This document shows, piece by piece, positions 23,401 through 34,100 of a stretch of 64,000 nucleotides of DNA. How positions within the stretch are numbered: position 1 is the first letter of the stretch; every line of letters begins with the position of its first letter. Origin of the DNA: Romanomermis culicivorax (taxonomy: Eukaryota; Nematoda; Enoplea; Mermithida; Mermithidae); NCBI GenBank assembly GCA_963922205.1, contig CAWUHX010000338.1, positions 124,001-188,000 of the forward strand. The letters are read 5' to 3'. Under the pieces are notes generated by a model. It saw nothing but the letters and a program-made list of their open reading frames with translations. It was not told the origin of the DNA and did not search any database. Made by a program: the position numbers and the translations under genes.

Positions 23401-24822
23401 GATTTTTAGGTAGGGTCAATTTTTTACTTATCACAACTAAGTTGAACTCTCAGAAATCGTGTCTTAACAAACTTGAACTTACAATTATAGCCTGTCGTGT
23501 TGTACTAAGTCGTTGTAGTCTACTATAGACTGTCTTAAAATTTTTGTTAAATAAAATATTCGAACGTGAGTATTTTCGTCATTTCGTCATTATACATGAA
23601 CTAAAAATTTGATAGTCGAATAACGTCAGTCTACAACAAATTTTTAGAGAAAAAGTTCTGAGTGAAGGATTGGTGTAATTAGAGATATAATTGATTTTTG
23701 ACGGTTCTTACAGTAAGATTTTTCTTTCAAAATATTGTCGAAGGTTACTTAAATATGCTCACAAATGTCTAGTTCTTTGTGACATGAGATTTAGCAAAAA
23801 ACCGTAAAACTGCGGAAAAAAATTTTTTCAACTTTTGTTGAGATTCTTTCAAGAAAAACAGACTTTTCTAAGTAACCCGGTCCGAGATGGGAAATTGAGA
23901 TAGCGCTGAAATTTTTGATTAATTATTGAAAAAAGTAAGATCGCTTGATGAGCTCAGAAACATGAGTGAGAAATCCGCGTTTGCCCATCAAATGAATATT
24001 TGAAAAAACTGTGAGGGAATATTGCTCAGAGGCACGCTTTTCACACATTTGGGAGGCGCAGTAATCTTCAATCAAAAATTCCAGTTGTCAGTCGGAAATG
24101 TGGAACTAACGGTCGACCAAGCCAGGGCTCAATTTGCAATGTGGGCAATATATTCGTCGCCTTTACTAATGTCGACCGATTTGAGATTAATCGACAAGAC
24201 TTTTAAAGACATTTTGTTGAACAGAAAAGTTATCGCCGTCAATCAGGACCCTTTGGGGATCATGGGTCGGCTTGTGGTCAATGTAAGCTTGAAAGTTTGA
24301 TAATTAAGTCATTTTATTACTTGGATAAGTTATTCTGAAATTTTAGCAATCTCGCACTTCACACGTTTCTAATTGATCTGACGCTAGATGCTCATGTCAC
24401 GGGTGTTTTCAAAGTGAAAATTCCATATAGTGCATTTGACAGTCCAAAAAACTGAGCAATATTGCATGGACATTGTTTATAGACCACCAACGTCGCAGTC
24501 TATTTGAAACCAGTAATGCCTTTAAAACGAGATACCAACGACGCGTCATATGCTATTGCAATTCTTAATAGAAATCCGACAGAAATGGTGAAAACTAGAG
24601 AAAATCGTAAAAGATAATATATATAGCTCAATTACACTTTTTTTACAGGCCGACATCGGGTTGAAATCGTTCGAAAGTTTAGGCTTAAAAAATAAGCAAG
24701 GTTACGACGTGGAGGATTTGTATTCGAACAAAGATTACGGTATCATGTTTCCGACAAGCACCTTCAGTACTACGCTAAATCCTACGAGTATTTTGTTGCT
24801 GAAAGCGACCATAATACCATAA
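17465..24822 (+). CDS. GH27 lysosomal hydrolase, alpha-galactosidase A-type paralogue (GLA-like)
   Basis: Seven exons: 17465-17803, 18747-18921, 18978-19075, 19206-19367, 24085-24282, 24483-24587, 24649-24822. Junction phases agree and give 416 residues, close to human NAGA and GLA. The ATG at 17465 opens a signal-peptide-like leader ([19 protein letters not shown]). Landmarks: [61 protein letters not shown] (nucleophile Asp), [21 protein letters not shown] (acid/base Asp), PGGWNDPDM and INQ/VNQDPLG. The Glu in SCEW and bulky Phe three residues on match GLA's Glu203/Leu206, and PNYT matches its glycosylated Asn215 region, so galactose specificity is predicted. Oddities: Gly after the nucleophile is Ala (FDAC instead of FDGC), the usual Asn after the loop Arg is Val (WRV), and the loop is two residues longer than in GLA. 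The catalytic Asps are intact. Intron 4 is 4.7 kb and carries a transposon. Confidence 0.9.
17964..18215. repeat. Short TIR element of the AGTCTGTTTTT family, intron 1 of the GLA-like gene
   Basis: Begins TGTAGTCTGTTTTTTGTAAA-ATGCTTCTAAAT and ends with the inverse (ATTTAGAAACATTTCAAG-AAAAACAGACTATAG). Other copies or arms occur at 41680-42170, 49172-49421, 32590-32625 and around 23520-23865. About 250 bp and without an ORF, as expected for a MITE. Confidence 0.65.
19818..20072. mobile_element. Small element nested in the left transposon arm
   Basis: It interrupts the left arm, as shown by comparison with the right arm. The target is duplicated as TCTACTGCT (19809-19817) and TCTGCTGCT (20073-20081). 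Termini are weakly inverted (CATACATGCA / TGCTATGCATG). The body has C- and G-run blocks (GTAGGGGGAGTAAACCCCC) like the small element at 29796-30020 and the C-rich patch near 47850. Confidence 0.65.
20394..21084. mobile_element. Nested element with TIRs made of GTCGACCGTCCCAGTAT subrepeats
   Basis: It interrupts the left transposon arm between TCTATGTGA (20385-20393) and TTTATGTGA (21085-21093), a 9-bp target duplication with one mismatch. The left end carries at least six tandem copies of a ~16-bp unit around GTCGACCGTCCCAGTAT; the right end carries four in inverse orientation. The interior is AT-rich, non-coding, and contains a telomere-type tract. A 9-bp duplication with subterminal repeats resembles Mutator-like (MULE) elements, but there is no protein to confirm this. 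Confidence 0.75.
20921..20946. repeat. Short telomere-type tract inside the nested element
   Basis: Four consecutive GCCTAA units, the same strand orientation as the array at 5826-6295. Located well inside the nested element, so it was probably mobilised with it. Confidence 0.8.
21370..22573 (-). pseudogene. Broken transposase with C-terminal C2H2 zinc finger
   Basis: Read from 22573 down: [41 protein letters not shown], then after a TGA (22043-22045) a finger [17 protein letters not shown]-x-HLLIGNH (about 21970-21895, with one TGA). Next come [20 protein letters not shown] and KFDAEM (about 21750-21615), a TGA/frameshift near 21610, and [15 protein letters not shown] recognise this order (D-W-A-M-K-F block, CxExGC finger, GWALK..F..KQ..., DAE, EFL...IASFWS) from a large group of uncharacterised proteins repeated in cnidarian, mollusc and arthropod genomes. 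The D-W-A-M-K-F block plausibly holds the first acidic residue of an RNase H-fold transposase. The second half of that catalytic domain is missing, so this copy is inactive. Confidence 0.65.
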
Positions 24823-25096
24823 ATGTTGCTGCGTACCATTGAATGCTACATTTTGAAGTTGTTGTTGTGCGGGAAAGTTATAAAAGTAGAACAACTATTT
24901 TAAATCAGATAACAACCCGCTCACTAACTCCACACTAAATTTACACCCGCTTAGCCAGCCCTATTTTACCTCACACCGTTTGCTATTTTTTATTCTTTTT
25001 ACCCATCGAACTTGCAGTAAATGAACGGGCCGCTTTTCTCCGAACCTGCTTTATCATAAGTGATTCTACTTTGTTAGATCACCAGCCAATTAATTC

Positions 25097-25106
25097 AATA
25101 AATAAA
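25097..25106 (+). promoter_or_regulatory. Polyadenylation signals of the GLA-like gene
   Basis: Two overlapping AATAAA hexamers about 275 bp after the stop codon at 24820-24822. They lie only about 85 bp from the stop codon of the converging BTB gene, whose own likely signal (AATAAA on the minus strand) is near 24990, so the two 3' ends probably overlap. Confidence 0.55.
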
Positions 25107-25188
25107 ACATAAAAGTTGAGTATCAAAAATAACAAAAAACATCGCTTAATAAAAATGTACAAAATATTAAACGATATCAAAGTTTGTT

Positions 25189-28100
25189 TCAATAGATGGG
25201 CCTTAAACTGAGCTGTAAGCATAGACAATCATTCACGAGTAAAGGGGAATTTTCTTCCACAACCTCTTCCACTGTAACTTTCTTCTCCATCTCAAAATCG
25301 GCGTTGTATCTGAAAAACCGTGTTGTTCTCCGAAAAAAGTAGCAAATATACCCACATTTCTACCTTGTTTTCGAAAATGTTTTCGATCCGGCCACTGATC
25401 GGATAATTTTCTTGTCGTCTACAATCGACAGTAGATATTCGACGGCTCGACTTTGATCCAAAATAGCATTTGATATTAAAACGACCCGAAAATCGTTTTC
25501 GTTGCCGCTGTATCCTTTTGGGTGGATTTTCAACTCCCAGTCCCAAGTTTGGGGTGCAGGAGTGGCGCTAGCTTTTGTAAGAATCTGCAATGTACACAGT
25601 TTTGACTGACTATCTGATACATGACATTCATCACATTCCAAGGCATTAGCAATACGAGTTGATCTCTACCCCTTACGAAATAGCATTTTCCGTCGGGTAT
25701 TTTGATACCGAACGAGTTACAGTGTATGCGTTTGCCCGATGCAAGCCGAGTAACGTTACATAATTCGCTCTTCAGTGACATTATTTATACCAAAATTTGC
25801 ACAAGACAATCGTATAACAATAGTTAATTTCAGCAATTACGACTGATACATACTTGCAGAAGGTTTCATTTAAAAAAGCACACCAAAACTCAAAAATTAC
25901 TTCAGATTCATGAACACATCTCGTCGTTACCAATTTTTTGCTGTTCAAACATGGCGGAAATTCAGTCTCGTTATTCAGGCTGAACAAAAAAAAGCGACCG
26001 GTACTCACTTTCATACAAAAGGGTGACGCTTTTTTAATGCGGTTTGCTGCCGTCGAAAGATAAAACATCTGGCATAAAAACTTCATAGTTTTAGCCAGAT
26101 TTCTCGAATATTGACCGACAAGAATCAAAAATACTAAACATTGATTTTTTGCAAATAACAAGAAAAAATTGACAAAAATCAACATGTTTTTCAACGGGAA
26201 AAGTAAAATAGATCCAATCATAAGAACCATGTAACAGCTGGAAACTATAAGAGAGCCGTTTTGGTGTGTCCTGCTTTCTGTTTCACCAATAATTTTAATC
26301 GTTTTTTGATGTGGTCAGTGACAGAATTGATTTCGATTTGTTTTTTCTTTTTTGCCAATTTCAAAACAAAAGCTCTTGATTTTGGCGAAATTTTTCCCAT
26401 ATTGAAACAAAAAGTGGATGACTTTAAATCACGTGTAAATTACATATCTGGATAATTTTTAAAGTATTATTGGGTAAAAACAGCTTTAGACAGCTTTTTT
26501 CACAGTAGGACAACTTTTACATTGGCTTTTCACTACTCTGACTTTTTGAAAAATGACCACTTAGAAATTTCTGTCTGTACAGTAACATTTGGCCCTTGTA
26601 ACAAAAACAAATAGGGGATTTTAATGCAACAATCTACATTGAAAAAGCTTCATCCATTCGAAAGTTATTAAAGTCAGCACCGGTCGCCTTTTTTGACTCA
26701 CTGTATATATAACAAGTGGATATTTTAATACATAACATGAACAATATGATAGTTCTCAGACAGAAAGATCTAATTAATTGCATGAATTTGCATCGTGTCT
26801 TGGTAGCTGTAGTCAGGCATATGTGGACTTACCCGCGCAACGTTACTCAGCTGGCCTGGGGCTAGTATAGTATAGTATAGTATAGTATAGTATAGTATAG
26901 TATAGTATAGTATAGTATAGTATAGTATAGTATAGTATAGTATAGTATAGCATAGCATAGCATAGCATAGTATAGTATGGTATGGTATGGTATGGTATGG
27001 TATAGTATAGTATAGTATAGTATAGTATAGTATAGTATAGTATAGTATAGTATAGTATAGTATAGTATAGTATAGTATAGTATAGTATAGTATAGTATAG
27101 TATAGTATAGTATAGTATAGTATAGTATAGTATAGTATAGTATAGTATAGTATAGTATAGTATAGTATAGTATAGTATAGTATAGTATAGTACAGTATAG
27201 TATAGTATAGTATAGTATAGTATAGTATAGTATAGTATAGTATAGTATAGTATAGTATCCGGATGTTTTGAGTGTATGAATAAAACTGCAGCTTAGCTGC
27301 ATCTTAATGGTAATGGTATAACATGCCAAAGCCTAAGCAGCAGCTCAGATGGAGCTTAAGTCTACTTGATGAAACTGGGCCCAGAACTTCGGCAGATCAG
27401 GAACGAATTTTGGGCCCCTATAACCAAGGTTTGTGTGCCAGCAATCCCACAGGCTGGGGAGGGTTAGTTCAGCAATCCTAAATGAGTAAGGCCCAACGGG
27501 AAAAACTATTGGCGTAACTCTACCCAGCTTGCTTTGCACTATCGAACGCACTATGACTTGTCCCATATTAGAATTGATACCGGAAAGTGTTCCCTTATGA
27601 GGAGACAGTGATTGTGTTGAAAAATGTTGAAAAATATGCTAATTCATTTGTTAATTCTTCACATGAGTTCTTAGACTTTTTTATGCTTCTCTTTGTACAC
27701 TATACTGCATTTTGTTTTGCGCATATAAGCTCATGAGCCTCTATCGTCAGTAGAAATTCATAAATTGGGACTATGATTCATTGGTAAACTGTTGGTTTGA
27801 CGTTTTAAGACCTCACATGTAACAAAACTCATCACTCGTTCAAACTCCAGTGTTGTTATGGCTTACTTTCTCCGAAATTTCCGTAAATTTGGGTATGCCG
27901 CCGAAATCTGGTATGCAAATTCGCTTGTCCCAACGAACTTCCGTATAATTGCGCAATAGGAATTGGCTGCCGCTGAACTCGCGACAACCGGATCGACTGG
28001 TTAATGGCAAAGCCTGATATTTGTAGGCGGACAATAGCAGGTTGGAGAAAATTTTTGGGAACTGTTCGACGACTTGATGCCGCTCGACTTGAAAAAGTTC

Positions 28101-31100
28101 GTCGGGTACCATGAGTGGGAATCTGGAAATATTCCTTCCAAATAATGAAACAGATTGAAAGTCACACGAAATTTTACGAGTCATGATATGGCGATCAACT
28201 AGTCATATCAAATGGTATCATTTGTTACTGTTTTTCTTTCAAATCGTATTCTTGGTTTTGCTCAAAACTTGTTTTCGGTCGGGTTGCTTGACAACCGATT
28301 TTCAGTGACTGTACATCCAACAAGACTTGTTGTACAAAGGACAATTTTAGCCCAGTTTCATAAAAATTTAAATGACACCTGATGGGCAGTTTCGAAAAAA
28401 ATGTGGAATCGTAGACCTACAGTAAAAAAATTTACCTGATCAACGGCATCAAATTGGACAAATTTTTTTCGGCTGCACCACCCCTCCTTTCCGGGTGAGA
28501 TGCGGATTCGAACCAACGCATGACGGCTGACCAAAGGGCAAATTCGGATGAAACGCTGATGTCCGAACTTTTCAAAAATTCCGTCAACTGATCTCGATCC
28601 AACGACAACCAATCCTTCTCCCAATCTTGGCTACTGATCAAATCTTGGAAACTGGCCGATAAAATCGTTACGCATGTGGTGATGAGTTGCTGAAATTCGG
28701 AGTAACCGCATTGATACACATCTGACGAGCAGAGATATGAAGAAGTAAGGCCATGATGGCTCCTCAGTGAAAATCAAAAATCCTCAAAAATTGAGCTTTC
28801 AATGTGTAGTTGAATTTTTCAATCATTAACGAGGCACGTTGCACATCAATCGATAATCTTCGCCAGGATCTGATCAAAAACACTATTTTTATATGAAAAG
28901 ACAAAATGCAGTATAGTGTGCTGTATTTTCACTTCTCAAAGATTTTTCTTAGAGTCGACCTATAGAAATATGGAGCGAAAATGAATTTTCGAGAGAATAT
29001 TCTGAAAACGTATTGCACCTTCACAGAACCTTACTGTAACAGTCGAAAAAGATTGATTACATTACAGCATTTCGTCGAATGAAAACGAATCGAACCTTCA
29101 CAAAATTTTCGTGAAACGTCTTATTTCATTACCGTAATTAAATCAAAAAATTCACAATAATAGATGATTGTCGTCAACTAATAACTGTAATTATTACTAC
29201 CCAATCGAAAAATCAAGTTTTGGAGTTGATTTTTTAAAGAAAAAACTCAAAAATAATTCTTCGACGTGCATTGTTTTTCGTTTGCTTTTTCACCTGATGG
29301 AAACATTTCGTCCCGTATTGGAACCAAACGTGAAAAATATCCTTCAACGTTAAGTGCGGTATGATATAATTGACGGCGTAGTCGATGCACACCTGAATGT
29401 CATCACAAAAAGACAACGATCAATTACAGCCCATTTACCTTGAATTGAAAATGGCAACGACAACCAAAAAAGTAACTTCAAGTTGACACGCGAAGAAAAG
29501 TTAACACGGCGTTCTAAACCTGCCCCCTACCAGTTTTAGCGGCGTGTTAGCAGTAGTCTGTTTGTTAATTTTTTCAATTGTCATGGATATTATTGACATA
29601 TTGGATGATCTTGATGAAAGTGAATCATATTCGTCACTTTCGGGATAGGGCCAATCCATTTGAGGGCTACGATGACGTTACCTTTAAATCAAGATACAAA
29701 TTGTCGAAAAATGGTGCCCAAGAATTGATTACGCTTCTCCAGGATCAATTAGAAACTTCTGGTCGAAATCATGCGATTCCTCCAGCACTTCAGCTCATAC
29801 CTGTAAGAGGTCTGACCAGTTGGGGGGGGGTAAATCCGAAATTTGGGGGGAGGGAGTCGAAAAAAGTAGAAATTTTTCCCAAAAAAGGCTAAAAAACATA
29901 CACATTTTTGCAAATTTTTTTAATTTTTTCCAAACTGGGGGGGGGGGGTAGGGGGGTTGGGTATATGGTTGGAAAAGTTGGGGGGGGGGGTCCCCCCAAC
30001 TCCCCCCAAGTACAGGTATGCTTCAGCTTAACACAAAATCCTAAGTTTTATTCATGAAAATTAACTGCTCATCAAATGACTGTTCAAACTCAAATATTAC
30101 ATACTGGAAAAAGCTGGCATTGTTGAAAAACCTTGTTGACATTGACCACAATGTTTATTTTTTTTCCTGTTATATCCTTTTTCATATTAAAAAACATGCT
30201 TGAGCTTATTCTGCCACCCTATTACAAAGAAACACGGTGGTAACACGGTGTTGGCTAACACGGACTTAACACGCTATTGTGAATACGAGGTGATACTTGA
30301 CACGGTGTTAGCTCGAACGCCGTGTTAGCCAACACGGTGTTAAGTCCTAACACCGTGTTGACTTAACACGCGATTGTGAATACGGGCCTAAATTTCTCCA
30401 CGAAAATGGGAGCTCGAAACATAATGCTTATCTATTTCTGATTTGGATAGAACTATGTCGACGCACAAATACACTATTCAAGTAATTTTGACCATTTGAC
30501 CAGAGAGAAAGATGTCAGTTCGTTTGTTTGCAGCTCGAGGAAATGAAAATTACTCTAATTAACTACAGTAATAATCTTTTTTATAATTTTTACGGATTGA
30601 GCTTAATTTCATCGGTTCGCTGCATCTATCATTTCGAAATAAATTGGCTATTGTATAGTATACAAAAATGTAGAATGGAGGAAAAACTATGTCAAGTAGA
30701 GCGTGCGAACATTCATCGAGGCTGTGCCTAGGACTGGAAAGTATATTCAGGGTGATTGACATTTTACATGGAAATTATGATTTCCAATAGCAGACGGAAA
30801 TGTAATGAAAATTTTGATGAGTCTAGATTGATATTGGAGATAACAGCGAACATAGAGGTAAACTGGGCAAATATCAAAAGCAACATAAAAAGACAACTCA
30901 AAGAACCAATATAGCATGGAAATCAGAAAAATTAAATTATTAAAGAGCAAAGAAACAAAGACGGAAAATAGAACCACAACGATATAAGAAATAGCAGGAA
31001 AAAACATGTAAGAATTACTAGAGAATCAACAGCACAAGCAAGAGTAACCGCAAAAAAGAACAAGAACGATAAAATTCAAAACAAACAAAACCTAAAAAAA

Positions 31101-34100
31101 TAGCATCAAAACGTCGAGACGACGAATACAGTGAGTGAAATAGCATGAACGAGAGTAAAAAACGAAATGTAGCAAGAAAAAATAATAAAACATAAAATGG
31201 AAACAGATCTATCAGTAAAAGATCAGCAACAAATTATAAGTTTAACAAAGTGGGATAAAATCATGGAAAAAATCTCGAAAAATACAGAGGTGAAGAGCAG
31301 GATGAACGAGAATATGATGCACTGATGAAGAGTAAAAAAGTAACAACGAACAGTTAAAAAATAACGGAAAAAAAGGAAAGGCGACGTATGGATCTGAGAA
31401 AAAAATGAATAACAACATTGAAAAACAACACACACAAGAGGAAAAATAAAATGATCGACGAGTACGATAATAAAGGTGAATCAGGTAATAAGAAAAAACC
31501 GAGCAGGAACAAAATTATAGACGAGAAGGGAGAGCAAAATAGGAAAACATAAAAACAACGAAACAAGAAGATAGCAATCAAATCATGGATCAAGTTTAAA
31601 GCAAGTGGGTGAATTAAACGAACTTGGAAACTCACCTTCCTCAAACTCGGTACATTATATTTATCAGCCAAGATTAAAAGTGGCAATGCGGTCTCCTGTG
31701 AGCACAGGATATGGTTGCAGTACAGAAATCGTAAGAATGCCGGAAACACTTTGGCGCAAACTTTGTCTTCAACTAGCTCTATTTCCTGTAAAAATTAAAA
31801 CTTCACTTGATACTTATTGAAATTGTATAACAGTAGGTTCAAAAAACGTAAAAACGACTCAATCTCCTCTGTGACTTACTATTCTGCTACAGTTTTCAAG
31901 TTTGAATCTCCACAAGTATAACTTGAAAAAGCTTACTGTAGCTTTTTAATCATTTCGACTTACGTTTTACATTTTATCGTTTTGTATTAGCCCATCAAAC
32001 TCAACAAGTTATTTTTTTAAATTCCTGCGGGTACACCTTTGCCCATTTTGCCGGAAAGGCAGGCTTTAAAGGACTATATGGTCATACAAGTGTTACCTTA
32101 TATGAGAGGCGCTCTGCGTGCTTTTTGCCGCCAAGTGTAGGCCACATTCCACGGACTAGTTTCTGCCGGACAAAACTGAAATTGTTCGGCTGCCTACCCA
32201 TAAAAGGAATATGCCCACCTCCCCATTCGCCGCACCTTATCGCCAAGATTCTAACTGTGCTGAGTAGAACCTGGCAATAAGCGTTCTAAGTTTGCCCACA
32301 CAATTTATCAACCCGGTAACGACGAAAGACTATGTCTTTCTAGACCAGCTGCTGGAAATATCCGGGTTGCACCCGAGATCGAACCTGGTTCTCGGGAGTA
32401 GTTGTTGAAGGCGATAACCGCTAGACCAAGACGGCCGTTTTTACAGTTTTCTGATAAACCATTCGTCACGTGAGAGTAAATATTTGTGAGCTTTTTCAAT
32501 CAACCTTTAACAATTTTTTTGAATGGAAAATCCTACTGTTAGAGCTTTGTGTACTCAATTTAATGGCATATTTGATTTTTGTTCTTTTTCAATTTAGAAG
32601 CATTTTGTAAAAAACAAACTATATGACTTAATGCTGTGCGTGATGAAGGACCATCCGAGAGACATGAAGTGACTTCACACTGATCACTCAGATGACGACT
32701 CCAAACATCATCGGAATGTTAATCTAACCATTAGATCAAGACAGCCGTCAAACACACAATTTGGTTGACGGCACGATTAGCTTACTTTTTACTGTGGGAA
32801 TTACTGTATTTACTTACTTTCTTTTCACCATTCCATTGTTGACTAAGCATACGTTCGAAAACTTCACTATGTTTCACCAAAACTAATTTATGAGCATAAA
32901 ATCTGAAAAAAAACTCGGCTAGAACAAGTCACGAAACACATGACATTTTAAAATTCACAAAAAAACGTTGAATTTTTCGAAAAATTGATATTGACGCTTA
33001 AAAGAAACGAACAAATAATATATTCATTGTTTTGAAAAATGTCACTCTTCTTACCGAAAATTCATCTGGCAGCATCTTTTAAGCGTCAATATAGATCAAT
33101 TTTCATAACGAACTTTCTCAAAATATTGAGCTTACCGTTGTCTGAGCAGATGTCTGCAAATGGAAAAAAGAAGGTTATTCAGTAAGAAAGGACGAAAAAA
33201 CGAGTCATGGTAGAATTTAAAAATGAAAACACGGACTTTATGTATGCATAAAAAAGGGCAGCAGAAAAACATTTTCAAAAAAAATTTCACGTAATTTCTT
33301 GACTGGTACTTCTCTTAACCTGAGGCCCGTTTCTGAACGGTGTCTTAAAACATTGCTGTGTCCTAAGAAAGTGTTCAGAAACGGGGCTCTGATTATGCAA
33401 CTTCTTACTGTAGTCATACTTTATTATGATCAATTAAAGCCCATGAATGGGGCAGTTTTAGAGTTTTCGTCTTTTCAGCCAAGTTTCAGTTTTTCTATTA
33501 TCCAACGCAACTAAAGTTCAGTTTTCCAACACAACTACATTCATAAAATCACATAAAAGCATTGAAGGATTCCGCAAAGTTCACGGTGACCAAAATCATT
33601 ATGTCATGCTTCGCTTCTTGTATTTAGGGTATAGTCAAACATGTTTATTTCGTTGAAAATGTGAGATTTATTCACATAATATAATTACAAAGCAAAAGAT
33701 TTGAACAGTGATCGCAATTTTATTTGGCATTCGGCATATAAGTTTCCACAATTCTAAAGGTCATGGAGACTCCATGAAACCTAAAAATTTATACCTATTA
33801 GTTAAACCAAGAATGTTGTGATCATGTCCGGTCAGTTTCAACTTCCGAAATTTCCAAGTCAATATTTCATACTGCGCATTGATGTCAACTTTTACAAGAT
33901 TGTAGGAAAATTATAATAGTCTGAAATAAAAGCAATATCATAGATCGTATTTAGTCTGTTTTTATAGAACTGCTTGTAATTAGTAACCGTGGAAAGCATT
34001 GACTTCTATTTTCAAGATTTTTTACTGAACTATGTATCACATAGCACCGAAAATTTGTCAGCACACTAAGCTAATCTTCAAAAAATTTTTGAAAAATAAT

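Larger units (their letters stand above)
19413..23462. mobile_element. DNA transposon with ~1-kb terminal inverted repeats, in intron 4 of the GLA-like gene
   Basis: The left arm starts near GACAATGTCTGAGAAAATTC and is matched, inverted, by the right arm ending near 23462 (CAGAAATCGTGTCTTA). Pairs of matching blocks run inward: 19440-19800 with 23100-23440, 20090-20390 with 22740-23060, and 21110-21394 with 22424-22714. Removing two nested insertions leaves arms of about 1 kb each. The centre encodes a degenerate transposase on the minus strand. Target duplication is not clear. A second copy occupies 50812-54056. Confidence 0.75.

Noticed and set aside
26770-27329. Minus-strand Tyr-Thr-Ile-Leu repeat proteins
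   Set aside because: Translation of the (TATAG)n microsatellite.
27345-27566. Minus-strand open frame possibly coding
   Set aside because: No splice context, no recognised domain, and it lies within a BTB intron next to a microsatellite.
28690-28721. Upstream acceptor for BTB exon 5 (adding VYQCGYSEFQ)
   Set aside because: It breaks reading-frame phase by one base and inserts residues absent from the family. The acceptor TTTCAG at 28690 restores phase and the expected sequence.
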